In this document: one piece after another, positions 1 to 10,265 of the stretch
Position numbering within the stretch: position 1 is the first letter of the stretch
Layout: every line of letters starts with the position of its first letter
Source: Gammaproteobacteria bacterium
GTDB taxonomy: Bacteria > Pseudomonadota > Gammaproteobacteria > Legionellales > Legionellaceae
NCBI GenBank assembly: GCA_030147855.1
Contig: JASBUO010000008.1
Span: 1-55,422, forward strand
Direction of reading: 5' to 3'
Length of the DNA: 55,422 nucleotides
Translations under genes and position numbers: made by a program
Notes under the pieces: generated by a model
Databases searched by the model: none
Told to the model about the DNA's origin: nothing
The model's input: only the letters and a program-made list of their open reading frames with translations

Positions 1-132
1 TTAAGCCTATTGTATCAGGGTATTTATGGTGGAAGCTTAGGTTTTAGTGCGGACTTAGCGTCACAAACTGGAAGTATTAAGAATATTCCAATTCAAAACG
101 GAGTTTTGCTGAGTTTGAATATTACACTTTAA
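1..132 (+). CDS. 3' end of a protein cut by the window edge, possible outer-membrane beta-barrel
   Basis: Frame 1 is open from the first base to TAA at 130-132 and gives 43 residues ending in SLNITL. The tail alternates small/polar and hydrophobic residues (LLYQGIYGGSLGF, then GVLLSLNITL), as the last strands of outer-membrane beta-barrels or autotransporters do. It is followed after 37 bases by another exported protein on the same strand. The start lies outside the window, so family and function cannot be named; the barrel reading is an inference from the C-terminal pattern only. Confidence 0.5.
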   Translation, partial: LSLLYQGIYGGSLGFSADLASQTGSIKNIPIQNGVLLSLNITL

Positions 133-169
133 ATGAAAATGTTTAATTAAAGAAATAAGGAAGTTTTTA

Positions 170-973
170 ATGCAAACAACCGTTAAGAAGAGATCATTTT
201 TCATAGCTCTTGGTATAATGCTTGCAGGATATGGTTATGCAGGCAATACTAACCGTAACCCAGCTTCGATTGGGTATGTGGATGAAGCGGTGGAAGCCAT
301 GTTACAGCGAGCAACTTATATGCCGGGTACTGCGATTAGTATTGTTAATAATGTTATTAGTGGTGCTTACAAAGCGGGTACAGGCATTAATATATCTGGT
401 GATACTATTTCAGCAAATACTTACAGTATAGGTGATATCTATGAAGGTGCTATTGTGTTTTATGTTGATGGCACAAAGCAACATGGGTTAGCCTACAGAT
501 CCAATAATGAAGGAAATGCTGGTCTGTCAAACTCAGCAACACTGACCAATGTTTCAGCTGCAGGAAGTGGAGTGGGTACTGGCGTTCAGAATACGGCAAT
601 TTGGAATGCCGCGCTCATCACTTCAAGAAGTCTCTCAGGAGCTTCTCCTGCCACAAATGATAATGGTGCGGCGCAAATCGCAGTGGTTTACTCTGTTGAA
701 TCAGATGGCACAACGTGTCCTGCTCCTAGTACAACTTCTAACCCCAATATATGCTTTGGCGGATTTTACTTGCCTTCTTTAGTTGAGCTTGAATTACTCA
801 TTCAATCAGGATTATTGAACACGCCTTCTGGTACTTGGTGGACTTCAACCTCCGATCCATCAACTCCCGGTAATGCGTTTGCAATAAACAAAGGTGCTGG
901 TACTGATACCTATACAATTGATAGCCGTAATGTAACATCAAATTTGCTCGTGTTACCTATTAGGCAATTCTAG
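170..973 (+). CDS. secreted protein with a DUF1566/Lcl-like C-terminal domain
   Basis: A 267-residue protein with a clear signal peptide: basic MQTTVKKR, hydrophobic core and a likely cleavage after GYGYAG around residue 25. The start has a good ribosome site, AAGGAAG, eight bases upstream. The N-terminal part holds glycine- and asparagine-rich repeats of the kind TGINISGDTIS. The C-terminal part shows the DUF1566 (Lcl) signature: GGFYLPSLVELELL near residue 198, comparable to the usual WRLPTxxEL, and WWTST near 222. DUF1566 domains are found in surface or secreted proteins, including the Legionella collagen-like adhesin. A second DUF1566 protein lies at 8872-9891. A role at the cell surface is inferred; the ligand is unknown. 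Confidence 0.75.
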   Translation: MQTTVKKRSFFIALGIMLAGYGYAGNTNRNPASIGYVDEAVEAMLQRATYMPGTAISIVNNVISGAYKAGTGINISGDTISANTYSIGDIYEGAIVFYVDGTKQHGLAYRSNNEGNAGLSNSATLTNVSAAGSGVGTGVQNTAIWNAALITSRSLSGASPATNDNGAAQIAVVYSVESDGTTCPAPSTTSNPNICFGGFYLPSLVELELLIQSGLLNTPSGTWWTSTSDPSTPGNAFAINKGAGTDTYTIDSRNVTSNLLVLPIRQF

Positions 974-1042
974 AGGCTACTAACCTTATTATGGCGGAAA
1001 TTGTTTCAAGGATTGAGTCAAGCTGATACCAGGCCGCGCACC

Positions 1043-1059
1043 TGAGACATGATGTCTCA
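1043..1059. repeat. 17-bp palindrome TGAGACA-tga-TGTCTCA
   Basis: Perfect 7-bp arms around a 3-base loop, in the gap between the convergent genes ending at 973 and 1086. There is no T-run, so it is not a classical terminator. It may be a weak transcription end or a protein-binding palindrome. Confidence 0.4.
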
Positions 1060-1085
1060 AGCCACAGCCAATAGCGCACGAATGC

Positions 1086-1268
1086 TTAATCGCCAATTTC
1101 GAGCAACAATGCTTTTTGCTCTAAGATTTCTTCGACCCGTCTTCTTGCATTTAAGCGCTGATTTGTATCGGTATCGAATATATCGTTAAAAGAGTCATCA
1201 AAAAACTCAGCATCATAGTTGCAGAGATTTAAAAATGTATCTTCTGTAGGATTTAGTTTTTTACTCAT
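1086..1268 (-). CDS. small acidic protein, PA3496-like
   Basis: A 60-residue product beginning MSKKLNPTEDTF. The middle is acidic (DAEFFDDSFNDIFDTDT) and the end is NARRRVEEILEQKALLLEIGD. A short acidic stretch followed by an RRR-x-EE-x-L helix is what the PA3496-family small proteins of gammaproteobacteria look like; their function is poorly known. I chose the ATG at 1268 because GGGG lies nine bases upstream and the family is short. An in-frame ATG at 1328 would add 20 residues that resemble nothing. It stands alone on the minus strand, followed by about 270 AT-rich bases before lolC in which I see no gene. Confidence 0.5.
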   Translation of the reverse strand: MSKKLNPTEDTFLNLCNYDAEFFDDSFNDIFDTDTNQRLNARRRVEEILEQKALLLEIGD

Positions 1269-1537
1269 TTTCGGTAACCCCGGAATTAAAGTGTTGATCA
1301 ACCAGGACAAACACGCATGGTTATGCATGCATTAAAGGTATGTTGTTATCAGTTAAATAGTTCGAATTCTCCTATAAAAAAATATTTATTGCTATATATC
1401 CTACTTTTTAGGATTTGTATATTTAATTTTTAAAAAATAATTGCAGATTAAGGGGTATGTGAGGAACAGCGCTATCTTCTTTAAATAATTTTCATTACAA
1501 TTCTATGTTAATTGCATTATTTAGGCCTTTTTAAGTC

Positions 1538-2782
1538 ATGTTTAAGCCGCTCGCGCTTTATATCGGATTGCGTTACATGCGCGCCCGGAAAAAAACTCAT
1601 TTTGTCTCATTTATTTCATTTGCCTCAATGCTTGGGATTGGCGTTGGGGTGATGGTATTAATTACAGTTTTATCGGTTATGAATGGATTTGATGAGCAAA
1701 TCCATAAACGTTTTTTTAGTATGGCGCCTGAAATTACCATTACAGGTGATGAAAATGTATTACCAGACTGGCAAACGGTGCAAAAAAAAGTAATGGATGT
1801 ACCGGGCGTTTTGGGGGCTGCTCCTTTTGTGGCTGAGCAGGGGCTTATTACCTATGATGGTCAAGTGCTACCCGTGATGTTAACAGGAATTTTACCCAAA
1901 GAAGAGCGCTTGATTACGCACTTAGAAGATAAAGTTTTAATGGGTGATTTAAATAAAATGCCGCACTTTGGAACCGTACTTGGACGTGAGCTTGCAGAAA
2001 CACTTGGGGTGATGGTAGGGGATAAAATTACTATCATGGTACCTAAGGCAACGGTGAGTATTGCAGGCATGGAGCCACGTTTTAAACGCTTTACAGTAGT
2101 TGGCATTTTTTCGGCAGGGGCGGGCTTTAGTTTTGATAGCAAACTTGCCTTCATTGACTTAAAAGATGCGCAAAAACTTGTTCAGCTAGAAGAGGCTATT
2201 TCAGGGCTTAAAGTGCGTATTACCGATGTGTATGATGCACCAGTCCTTGCGCGTGTGATTGAGAAAAAGCTAGGTGGCGGCTATCGTGTAGGAAATTGGA
2301 CAGAACAGTTCGGTGACTTTTTTCATATGGTTAAAATGGAAAAAAACATGATGGGGCTTATTTTATTTTTAATTATTGTGGTAGCGGCTTTTAACTTAGT
2401 ATCGTCGCTTGTGATGCTTGTGAATGATAAACAAGCAGATATTGCGATTTTAAGAACAATGGGTGCAACACCCCGTTTTATTTTAAGTGTGTTTGTGGTG
2501 CAAGGTATGTTAGTTGGCCTTTTAGGGACACTACTTGGTCTTGTAACAGGGCTTTTATTGGCTTGCAATGTCTCCGATTTATTGAATGTTATACAACAAT
2601 TTTTTGGTGTACAGCTGTTTGCTTCAAGCGTTTATGGGGTGGATGCGTTGCCATCAAAAATTTTATGTTCCGATGTGGTTCAAGTGGTGTTATCTGCATT
2701 ATTTCTAAGTTTTATTGCAACGCTATATCCTGCTTGGCGTGCATCTAAAACTGTTATTACGGAGGCTTTGCATCATGAATGA
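1538..2782 (+). CDS. lolC: lipoprotein-releasing ABC transporter permease LolC/LolE (LolF-type)
   Basis: A 414-residue inner-membrane permease of the FtsX/MacB type. It has an N-terminal membrane helix after the basic [24 protein letters not shown] segment, a large periplasmic domain (about residues 50-265) and three C-terminal helices starting at [21 protein letters not shown]. With LolD it extracts mature lipoproteins from the inner membrane and hands them to LolA. The stop overlaps the start of lolD by 8 bases, so the two are co-translated. No second permease gene (lolE) is present before mreB, which suggests a single LolF-like permease acting as a homodimer, as in several gammaproteobacteria; a distant second copy cannot be excluded. 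Confidence 0.93.
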   Translation: MFKPLALYIGLRYMRARKKTHFVSFISFASMLGIGVGVMVLITVLSVMNGFDEQIHKRFFSMAPEITITGDENVLPDWQTVQKKVMDVPGVLGAAPFVAEQGLITYDGQVLPVMLTGILPKEERLITHLEDKVLMGDLNKMPHFGTVLGRELAETLGVMVGDKITIMVPKATVSIAGMEPRFKRFTVVGIFSAGAGFSFDSKLAFIDLKDAQKLVQLEEAISGLKVRITDVYDAPVLARVIEKKLGGGYRVGNWTEQFGDFFHMVKMEKNMMGLILFLIIVVAAFNLVSSLVMLVNDKQADIAILRTMGATPRFILSVFVVQGMLVGLLGTLLGLVTGLLLACNVSDLLNVIQQFFGVQLFASSVYGVDALPSKILCSDVVQVVLSALFLSFIATLYPAWRASKTVITEALHHE

Positions 2783-3446
2783 GCCACTCATTGCGTGTCG
2801 TAACTTAAGTAAATCGTATCATGATGGTGAGACCGATATTGCCGTATTAAAATCACTTGACTTAACCATTAAGCCGGGTGAGTGTTTAGCGGTTGTTGGA
2901 CCATCTGGTGTGGGTAAAAGCACTTTACTTCACTTATTAGGTGGGCTTGATAAGCCAACCGATGGTGAGGTGCTAGTAGCAGGCAAAAATTGGCAGGCAC
3001 TCTCTGAAAGTGCAAGATGTCGTCTGCGCAACCAAACGATTGGCTTTATCTATCAATTTCATCATCTATTGTCTGAGTTTACAGCGATTGAGAATGTTGC
3101 TATGCCACTACTGCTTGCAGGACGCAACAAAGAAACAACACTGATAGAGGCTCGAGAAATTTTAACAGAAGTAGGGCTTGCAGCACGGCTTCATCACAAA
3201 CCATCGCAGCTTTCAGGGGGAGAGCGGCAGCGCGTTGCTATTGCGCGTGCGCTTGTACCGCGTCCTTTGTGCGTGTTAGCGGATGAGCCAACAGGAAACC
3301 TAGATCGCGAAACTGCCGCACAGGTATTTGATGTGATGCTAGCTTTAAATGCATCACGTAACACAGCATTTGTAGTGGTGACACACGATCAATTATTAGC
3401 CGAACGGCTTGAGAACGTATTAATGCTTGAAGACAGTCGATTTTAA
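2775..3446 (+). CDS. lolD: lipoprotein-releasing ABC transporter ATP-binding protein LolD
   Basis: A 223-residue ABC ATPase. It has Walker [10 protein letters not shown] (residue 40 region), a Q-loop in [17 protein letters not shown], the signature [15 protein letters not shown] and Walker [13 protein letters not shown], followed by the switch histidine in [20 protein letters not shown]-type sequence is typical of LolD. It powers release of lipoproteins through the permease encoded immediately upstream. The start [18 protein letters not shown] was chosen at 2775, inside the end of lolC in the ATGAATGA overlap; an upstream in-frame start would extend into lolC and lacks homology. After it come 50 bases and then mreB. 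Confidence 0.95.
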   Translation: MNEPLIACRNLSKSYHDGETDIAVLKSLDLTIKPGECLAVVGPSGVGKSTLLHLLGGLDKPTDGEVLVAGKNWQALSESARCRLRNQTIGFIYQFHHLLSEFTAIENVAMPLLLAGRNKETTLIEAREILTEVGLAARLHHKPSQLSGGERQRVAIARALVPRPLCVLADEPTGNLDRETAAQVFDVMLALNASRNTAFVVVTHDQLLAERLENVLMLEDSRF

Positions 3447-3484
3447 ACTCAAATTGAGTTAAAGTGCGTAGCACAAGTGATTGA

Positions 3485-5416
<1,932 letters not shown>

Positions 5417-5420
<4 letters not shown>

Positions 5421-5896
5421 TGTCAAAGTTACGCATAAGCGTGGCGGTTGTGGTAATGCTTTTGCTCGCTATTTTTCCATTTGCGCAGCCATTTCATTGG
5501 TTTCAGCCTTGTGGGCTTTTATTGTTGGTAATTTACTTGCAGTGTACTTTACCAAAACAGCTGCCTGTCTCACTGATATTGCTTTTAGGCTTAAGTCTAG
5601 ATTTTTTAACTGCTGGTATTTTGGGGCAGCATGCTTTTGCCTTGCTTTCAACTGCCTGGGTGGTATCAAAACGCGCGCAACGTTTTAGATTATTTTCGGT
5701 ACCACAGCAACTATTTGGTATTGCGGCATTTAGTGGGCTATATCAGTTGATATTAGCATGCACACAGTGTTTGCTAGGATACCCTGTATTGATTTGGAGT
5801 GCGTTTTTTTCTGTGCTCATGAGCGTTCTTTGTTGGCCTTTTATGCAGTACGTGAGCGATCGTTTCTTTTTTGGCGGCCTGCCGAAGCGTGCTTAA
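5417..5896 (+). CDS. mreD: rod-shape-determining membrane protein MreD
   Basis: A 159-residue, very hydrophobic protein with five or so membrane helices and no large soluble part, the size and profile of MreD. LSLDFLTAGILGQHAFALL matches the DLL-G-LGxHAL core of the family. It works with MreB and MreC in side-wall growth. The ATG at 5417 overlaps the mreC stop (ATGATG), so it is translated with mreC. The gene ends 6 bases before the convergent transporter gene, leaving no room for a terminator. Confidence 0.9.
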
Positions 5897-5902
5897 TGGT
5901 TG

Positions 5903-6790
5903 TTATGCCGCTTGAGCCGCAATAGCCTCTGTTTTTTTACGTCGGTATGTTTGGCTGATGGCAACGATGTTATATATCATAATCACTAACAATAAACTAT
6001 GTAACCAACTTGTATTTAAATGACTGACAATAGGGAGGGCAATAAGCACACCAATACAGCCAAAAGCGCTTAAGAAGAGCGTTTTTTTTAATGGAATTTT
6101 ATCATGTTTTAAGAATACCAGTGTGGTTAATGGTTGTTGCATGGCGCCTGCTGTTGTCATAATAGGAAATGCAGCAGCAGGAGAGACCCCCATTAAGAAC
6201 AAAACGCCTTGTACCATTGCAAATAATCCAATACCAACAGAGGTTAATGCGCCGCAGAGTATCATTGCGAAAAAGCCAAGGGCCAGCTTCCATCCATAAA
6301 GCGCCGCTAGCTCTCCTGTTTCAGGTATAAGCCCGATTTGTTTGAGAAAAAGTAAGAATAAGATACTACTAAATGCTGCAATCATTGCGAGTCGAATTTT
6401 TTGTTGACTGAGTCGCGTCATAATATTTCCGCCAATCACACCGCCAATACACGTACCCAGCACTAAAGTCATTAAGGTTACTAAATCAACCTGAATGATT
6501 TGAATGAAAAAAATAGATTCTAGTGTCCCCGGAATCACTTGTGCACCATTACACAGCGCAGGCAGCTCTTCGTCTTTAAAGGTTTTTAAATATTTTGATA
6601 GCGCAATGTTTACAGGAAAGCTTCCAACGCCTATCGTGTCTAGGGCAAAAGCGATGATACCTGTAATAGCTAATTTTACTTTCTCAATTTTAGATAATAT
6701 TTTTTGAGGCGTACGAAGCAGCTTATAAAGCATCTGGTAAATGCAAAACACTGTCAAAAGCAGAATGATACAAATCGTTAAAATAATCAT
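5903..6790 (-). CDS. TauE/SafE-family (TSUP) membrane transporter
   Basis: A 295-residue protein with about eight membrane helices. Glycine-rich loops such as FALDTIGVGSFPVNIAL near residue 55 and ALTSVGIGLFAMVQGVLFLMGVSPAAAFP in the second half are the two internally related halves typical of the TauE/SafE family of sulfite/sulfonate or other anion exporters. It stands alone between mreD (convergent) and an AT-rich gap, so the substrate cannot be inferred. No ribosome site is visible upstream of the ATG at 6790, which lies in a very AT-rich stretch. Confidence 0.8.
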   Translation of the reverse strand: MIILTICIILLLTVFCIYQMLYKLLRTPQKILSKIEKVKLAITGIIAFALDTIGVGSFPVNIALSKYLKTFKDEELPALCNGAQVIPGTLESIFFIQIIQVDLVTLMTLVLGTCIGGVIGGNIMTRLSQQKIRLAMIAAFSSILFLLFLKQIGLIPETGELAALYGWKLALGFFAMILCGALTSVGIGLFAMVQGVLFLMGVSPAAAFPIMTTAGAMQQPLTTLVFLKHDKIPLKKTLFLSAFGCIGVLIALPIVSHLNTSWLHSLLLVIMIYNIVAISQTYRRKKTEAIAAQAA

Positions 6791-6850
6791 TATTTACATA
6801 CTTGATCAAAAAATATATAAAAACGCCACTCATTATAAATAATTCACACA

Positions 6851-6957
6851 AAAAGAACAATATTAATGGTGGATTTCGTCTGGCGCGCATACAAAAATGA
6901 TGTCGAACTTGGAGGTAGAGTGCGGGCTCCGCTGCAAATAAACTGAATTGTTCTTTT
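6851..6957. repeat. 11-bp inverted repeat around the end of a hypothetical gene
   Basis: AAAAGAACAAT at 6851-6861 is exactly matched in inverted orientation at 6947-6957, 85 bases apart. The right arm overlaps the stop of the minus-strand gene. The interior contains no gene that I can see. It could be a remnant of a small mobile element or a chance match. Confidence 0.3.
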
Positions 6958-7411
6958 ATACTATTTGGGCTAGTGGCAGTGCGCTAACAGGGTCTCCCCT
7001 TACTTCTTCTGCGACTGGGGGCGAGCTAATAACAGCTGGATCATTATTTTGTTCCGAGGTATCAGAAAAAATGCGCAGATTATGGTATTTATTTTTGCAG
7101 TACTTATAGGTGATGTGAGCAGAATAAATTGTATATAAAAGAAAAATTGCAATAACAACTAACTCGCATTTATCATGGAAAGTCCTCACTTTGAATCCTT
7201 CCGATATCAAGGAAAAGTTCTCGGTAGCTAAGAGTGTAAGAAAAAAAGCGCCGAACCACAGGGGGCACAAGGCCCTACATTTTTTTAGTTCTTGGGCGGT
7301 ATTTGGATCATCCTCAGGCAATGGTCTCACCTCTTGGGCGAAGCGTATTTCTATTCCGTCAACCGTTAGCATAATCAAATAATTTAATAATTGCTTAAAC
7401 AGACCATGCAT
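6956..7411 (-). CDS. hypothetical membrane protein with two helices
   Basis: A 151-residue protein that I do not recognise. It has a polar N-terminal region (DGIEIRFAQEVRPLPEDDPNT), a first helix LWFGAFFLTLLATENF near residues 51-68, a second helix VVIAIFLLYTIYSAH near 86-100, and a polar tail with PPVAEEVRGDP. The ATG at 7411 has only a weak GAG upstream; the ATG 13 codons later is possible. It sits between a transporter and the ISAs1-type element, in an accessory stretch. Confidence 0.5.
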   Translation of the reverse strand: MHGLFKQLLNYLIMLTVDGIEIRFAQEVRPLPEDDPNTAQELKKCRALCPLWFGAFFLTLLATENFSLISEGFKVRTFHDKCELVVIAIFLLYTIYSAHITYKYCKNKYHNLRIFSDTSEQNNDPAVISSPPVAEEVRGDPVSALPLAQIV

Positions 7412-7457
7412 TTAACTCAATTATGGAGCATGGGTCAAGAGCATTGTATGCGTTCAA

Positions 7458-8699
7458 CGGGGCTGACACATTAAAAACTTTGAATGATTTTTTCAAGAAA
7501 GTAGGTATTTAGGCAAACCTTCATTCTCAAACTTTCAATAGTGTCATGTGGTGTTTTAATTTGCCGTAGTAAGTTAAGGCATATACGCCTCATGATGCCA
7601 ATGTTTTCAGGAGCATTTTTGGAACGAATACGACAATGATCTTCGCTGAAAGTTACGTAAAGCACCCAGTGAAGACTGTTCTCAATAGCCCAGTGAGAAC
7701 GTATCACGTGAAGGTGATGTGCTGCGCTACTCGACAAACTAGATAAGTAATATCGTGTTTCTTGCTGAGTTTTACCATGATAGGTACGATTTGTTTCAAG
7801 ACAAACGATGCTATGTAAACCAGACCAATCATATTCTTTTTTTAACCACTCAATATCTTGGTTAACCCAACACCGCCTTTCTTCAATACGGCCATGCCCT
7901 GAGTCAACGTCATAGCTGTGGTCACTCTGTTCACGATAACGTGGGGAGTTGAAGTAAGCTTGAACAGATTCCAATAACTGTGACTGATTACTTTTTAAAG
8001 CCAAAATATAATATAATTAGCTCCTTTGTCTAGAATAGCGTTTGCAACTTTACGATGACAATGAGCCGCGTCGAGGGTTAACGTTGTGCCTGTTACATCT
8101 AAAGTACTTAACCGTTTGAAGAACCTTTCAACTTCTCCAGCTCCTTTATATGGACTTTTAGCTTGGCCTAATACCACCCTAATATCAGAGGCAAAGGCAC
8201 TGACTGTGTGCAGTGCAGAATATTTATCACCGGCTTGACGGCTACCGCTATGTGTTTTTCCATCGATACTAATAAAGGCATCATCGTCCAGAAAGAGTGA
8301 TTTGAGACTCTCCAACCAATGTTCAAATATTGGAGCGAAAATGTCAGGATTTAGTAGGGTAAAAATACGTCCAAAGGTATCATGAGAAGGAATCCCATGC
8401 TCAAAAGGTAAAAACTGCTTTAACCATTCCAAACGTTGTGTACCATATATTTCAAAGGCTCTAAATCCTTCAAAACTTGATAATAGAGCACAAAGTGTAA
8501 CCAGTAATATTTCTTCCAGAGGATATAGCTTTTTTCGTTCAATCCTCGGGTCTTCAATTTGTCCCAGCTGACTAATTAAATCATACCCTGTTACCGTATC
8601 CTTAAACAAAAGATTAAGGATACAGTCAATTAAATCAAACCCCTAAAATAAAACCACTTGTATTACGGGTCACAATAAATTTTTAATGCGGCAGCCCTG
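7458..8699 (-). mobile_element. ISAs1-family insertion sequence, complete but inactive
   Basis: The element is 1242 bp, the usual ISAs1 size. Its ends are imperfect inverted repeats: left CGGGGCTGACACATTAAAAA from 7458, right end read on the minus strand CAGGGCTGCCGCATTAAAAA from 8699, with 4 mismatches in 23. The CAGGGCTG-like tip is typical of this family. The transposase is on the minus strand and is broken. The flanks (GCGTTCAA before, TTTACCTG after) do not form a target duplication, so one flank may have been rearranged since insertion. Confidence 0.85.
7471..8609 (-). pseudogene. ISAs1-family transposase, frameshifted by a 5-bp duplication
   Basis: Residues from 8609 give the DDE_Tnp_1-associated N-terminal domain (DPRIERKKLYPLEEILLVTL) and the first catalytic aspartate in ISIDGKTHSGS, then TLDAAHCHRK with the second. 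The frame stops at 7995. It continues in another frame as LALKSNQSQLLESV, with the third acidic residue region HWAIENSLHW and ending near 7471. At the junction the minus strand reads AATTATATTATATTTTGG. Removing one ATTAT unit restores NYILALKSNQ, the family's usual motif. The break is thus a 5-bp tandem duplication near 8005-8016. The element cannot make a full transposase unless frameshifting occurs. Confidence 0.85.
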
Positions 8700-8799
8700 T
8701 TTACCTGCTACCCTGGATGTTTTTAAAGCTCAGTGGCATGAAGGCATGCTTCAAGCCCACTTTAAAGGTTTTCCTTTCCACTTGCTCCAAGATAAATAG
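8700..8799 (+). pseudogene. C-terminal tail of an unidentified gene next to the IS end
   Basis: Directly after the IS end the plus strand is open for 32 codons, LPATLDVFKAQWHEGMLQ then AHFKGFPFHLLQDK, up to TAG at 8797-8799. The composition is protein-like and there is no start. It may be the tail of a gene cut by the insertion or a later rearrangement; no matching front part is evident on the other side of the IS. I do not recognise the family. Confidence 0.35.
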
Positions 8800-8871
8800 C
8801 CTTATAAAGTCATGCTAAAAATAATACAAGCGTTCATGTTGAATGAGCAGTTATCATAATAGTAGAAAAAG

Positions 8872-9891
8872 ATGATAGGAGTCAGACGTCCACATAATGC
8901 GTTACTGATAGCCCTTATAGCCTCGGGACTATTATCTACCTCAGGTTTTGCGAAATCCAAGCCAATAACACCACAGGACTTATTTACAAATTTATCTCCT
9001 ACGGAGCCTTGGCACAAAGGCAGATTAACGGCGACAAAAACGGTTAATTTTAATCAAACCGCAAGTGGTGGAACAGATGCCACAACGGTTTCCAAGGTAC
9101 AACTTGCCTTCTTTACCTCCGCTAATTGCACCGGCGATAAAGAAGGCAGCGGTTTTTACAACACGCCAAGTGGTACATCTTTTACTATCAGTGTGGGTAC
9201 ACCCTTCGGACTGGTTGCTGCATCCACATGGGATGTGGGCGAAACACAGTTAACTATCGCTGATATGACGACGATCAATTCTGTTGCCATCACTTTAAAA
9301 AGCACCAACAACGATGTACCCCAATCAAATTTTTCAAACAGTAGCTTTGCTTGCATCGCTGTTACTTGCGCGAGCAATACTTGCACCTCAGCCGCTGGAA
9401 CTCAGAGTTTTGAGCTAAAGACCACAGCGGCTGTAGGAGACCCTGCAGACGGTGGTAAAATTGCAGATTTGACTGCTGGCCTCATTGTCACGGCGGCGGA
9501 TAATAGTTCGAATATACAGTGGACGAATACAAATGCAGTGACTGGCGCACAAAGTGATACGGATGGAAGCGCTAATACCACGACTATTGTTGGCAATATC
9601 TCTTGCTCTGATGATCCAGCTAGTTGTGCCGCCAATCTTTGTAATACGCTCTCCATTACCGGCGGTTATACCAGCGATTGGTTCTTGCCTGCAAAAGACC
9701 AGTTGAATACACTCTTTACAAATAAAATAGCTATTGGTGGTTTTCTCAGTCTTGCCTACTGGAGTTCTACCGAGTCTGTCGGTAGTCCGGCGGACACAGT
9801 ATGGCTTCAGCTCTTCAGCGATGGCAGACAGCTCGATCGCAATAAGGTCGGCACGGTCCGAGCTCGGTGTGTTCGGGCTTTTACCCCTTAA
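8872..9891 (+). CDS. secreted protein with C-terminal DUF1566/Lcl domain
   Basis: A 339-residue exported protein. The signal peptide has RRPHN, a core ALLIALIASGLL, and probable cleavage after SGFAKS near residue 28. The middle is rich in Thr, Ser, Asn and Gly with paired cysteines (CIAVTCASNTC; SCSDDPASCAANLC), which suggests a disulfide-bonded extracellular fold. The C-terminal DUF1566 domain shows DWFLPAKDQLNTL near 268, YWSSTES near 295 and the terminal RARCVRAF, all family hallmarks. It is more canonical than the protein at 170-973. The ribosome site is weak (AGAAAAAG). Likely surface or secreted adhesin-like; binding partner unknown. Confidence 0.8.
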   Translation: MIGVRRPHNALLIALIASGLLSTSGFAKSKPITPQDLFTNLSPTEPWHKGRLTATKTVNFNQTASGGTDATTVSKVQLAFFTSANCTGDKEGSGFYNTPSGTSFTISVGTPFGLVAASTWDVGETQLTIADMTTINSVAITLKSTNNDVPQSNFSNSSFACIAVTCASNTCTSAAGTQSFELKTTAAVGDPADGGKIADLTAGLIVTAADNSSNIQWTNTNAVTGAQSDTDGSANTTTIVGNISCSDDPASCAANLCNTLSITGGYTSDWFLPAKDQLNTLFTNKIAIGGFLSLAYWSSTESVGSPADTVWLQLFSDGRQLDRNKVGTVRARCVRAFTP

Positions 9892-10053
9892 CGCATTCAT
9901 GAGACGCATCGGTTGGTACTCAAGGTGTTTGAATACATAAAAGATTTGTTTTATAAATGAATCGGGTAGAGTGATTCTCTCGAGCGGTGTTGTTAAATTG
10001 AGTGCCCCCTCAAATGAGAAAGCCCCTACCTTTCCTTGCAACCTTGATATATC

Positions 10054-10130
10054 TGGCGTCCCAGAGAGGATTCGAACCTCTGACCTGCCCCTTAGGAGGG
10101 GGCCGCGCTATCCAGCTGAGCCACTGGGAC
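10054..10130 (-). tRNA. tRNA-Arg (anticodon CCT)
   Basis: On the minus strand a 77-base cloverleaf with CCA encoded. The acceptor GTCCCAG pairs with CTGGGAC, and the T arm AGAGG-TTCGAAT-CCTCT is perfect. The anticodon stem GCCCC/GGGGC holds the loop CTCCTAA, giving anticodon CCT (reads AGG). It is a stand-alone gene between the DUF1566 gene and htpG. No integrase lies nearby. Confidence 0.95.
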
Positions 10131-10186
10131 ACTAGCAGCAGTCTACCTGTATCTGGTTTTAATCACAATTGTTAAAGTGACAAGGC

Positions 10187-10214
10187 CTTGAAATATTATT
10201 TTTTGTCCTCATAT
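10187..10214 (+). promoter_or_regulatory. sigma-32-type heat-shock promoter of htpG
   Basis: CTTGAAA at 10187-10193 is followed after 13 bases by CCTCATAT at 10207-10214. The heat-shock consensus is CTTGAAA-N(11-16)-CCCCAT-T, so only about one position differs. It lies roughly 50 bases before the htpG start, as expected for a gene of the heat-shock regulon. Confidence 0.7.
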
Positions 10215-10265
10215 GAAAATTCAGCTTTAGTTTAAATTTTACTTTAAAAGGTAGGAGCATATTAT

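Noticed and set aside
9415-10041. Long minus-strand open frame across the DUF1566 gene
   Set aside because: It is antisense to a gene with a signal peptide and clear domain motifs, and its own translation shows no protein-like pattern.
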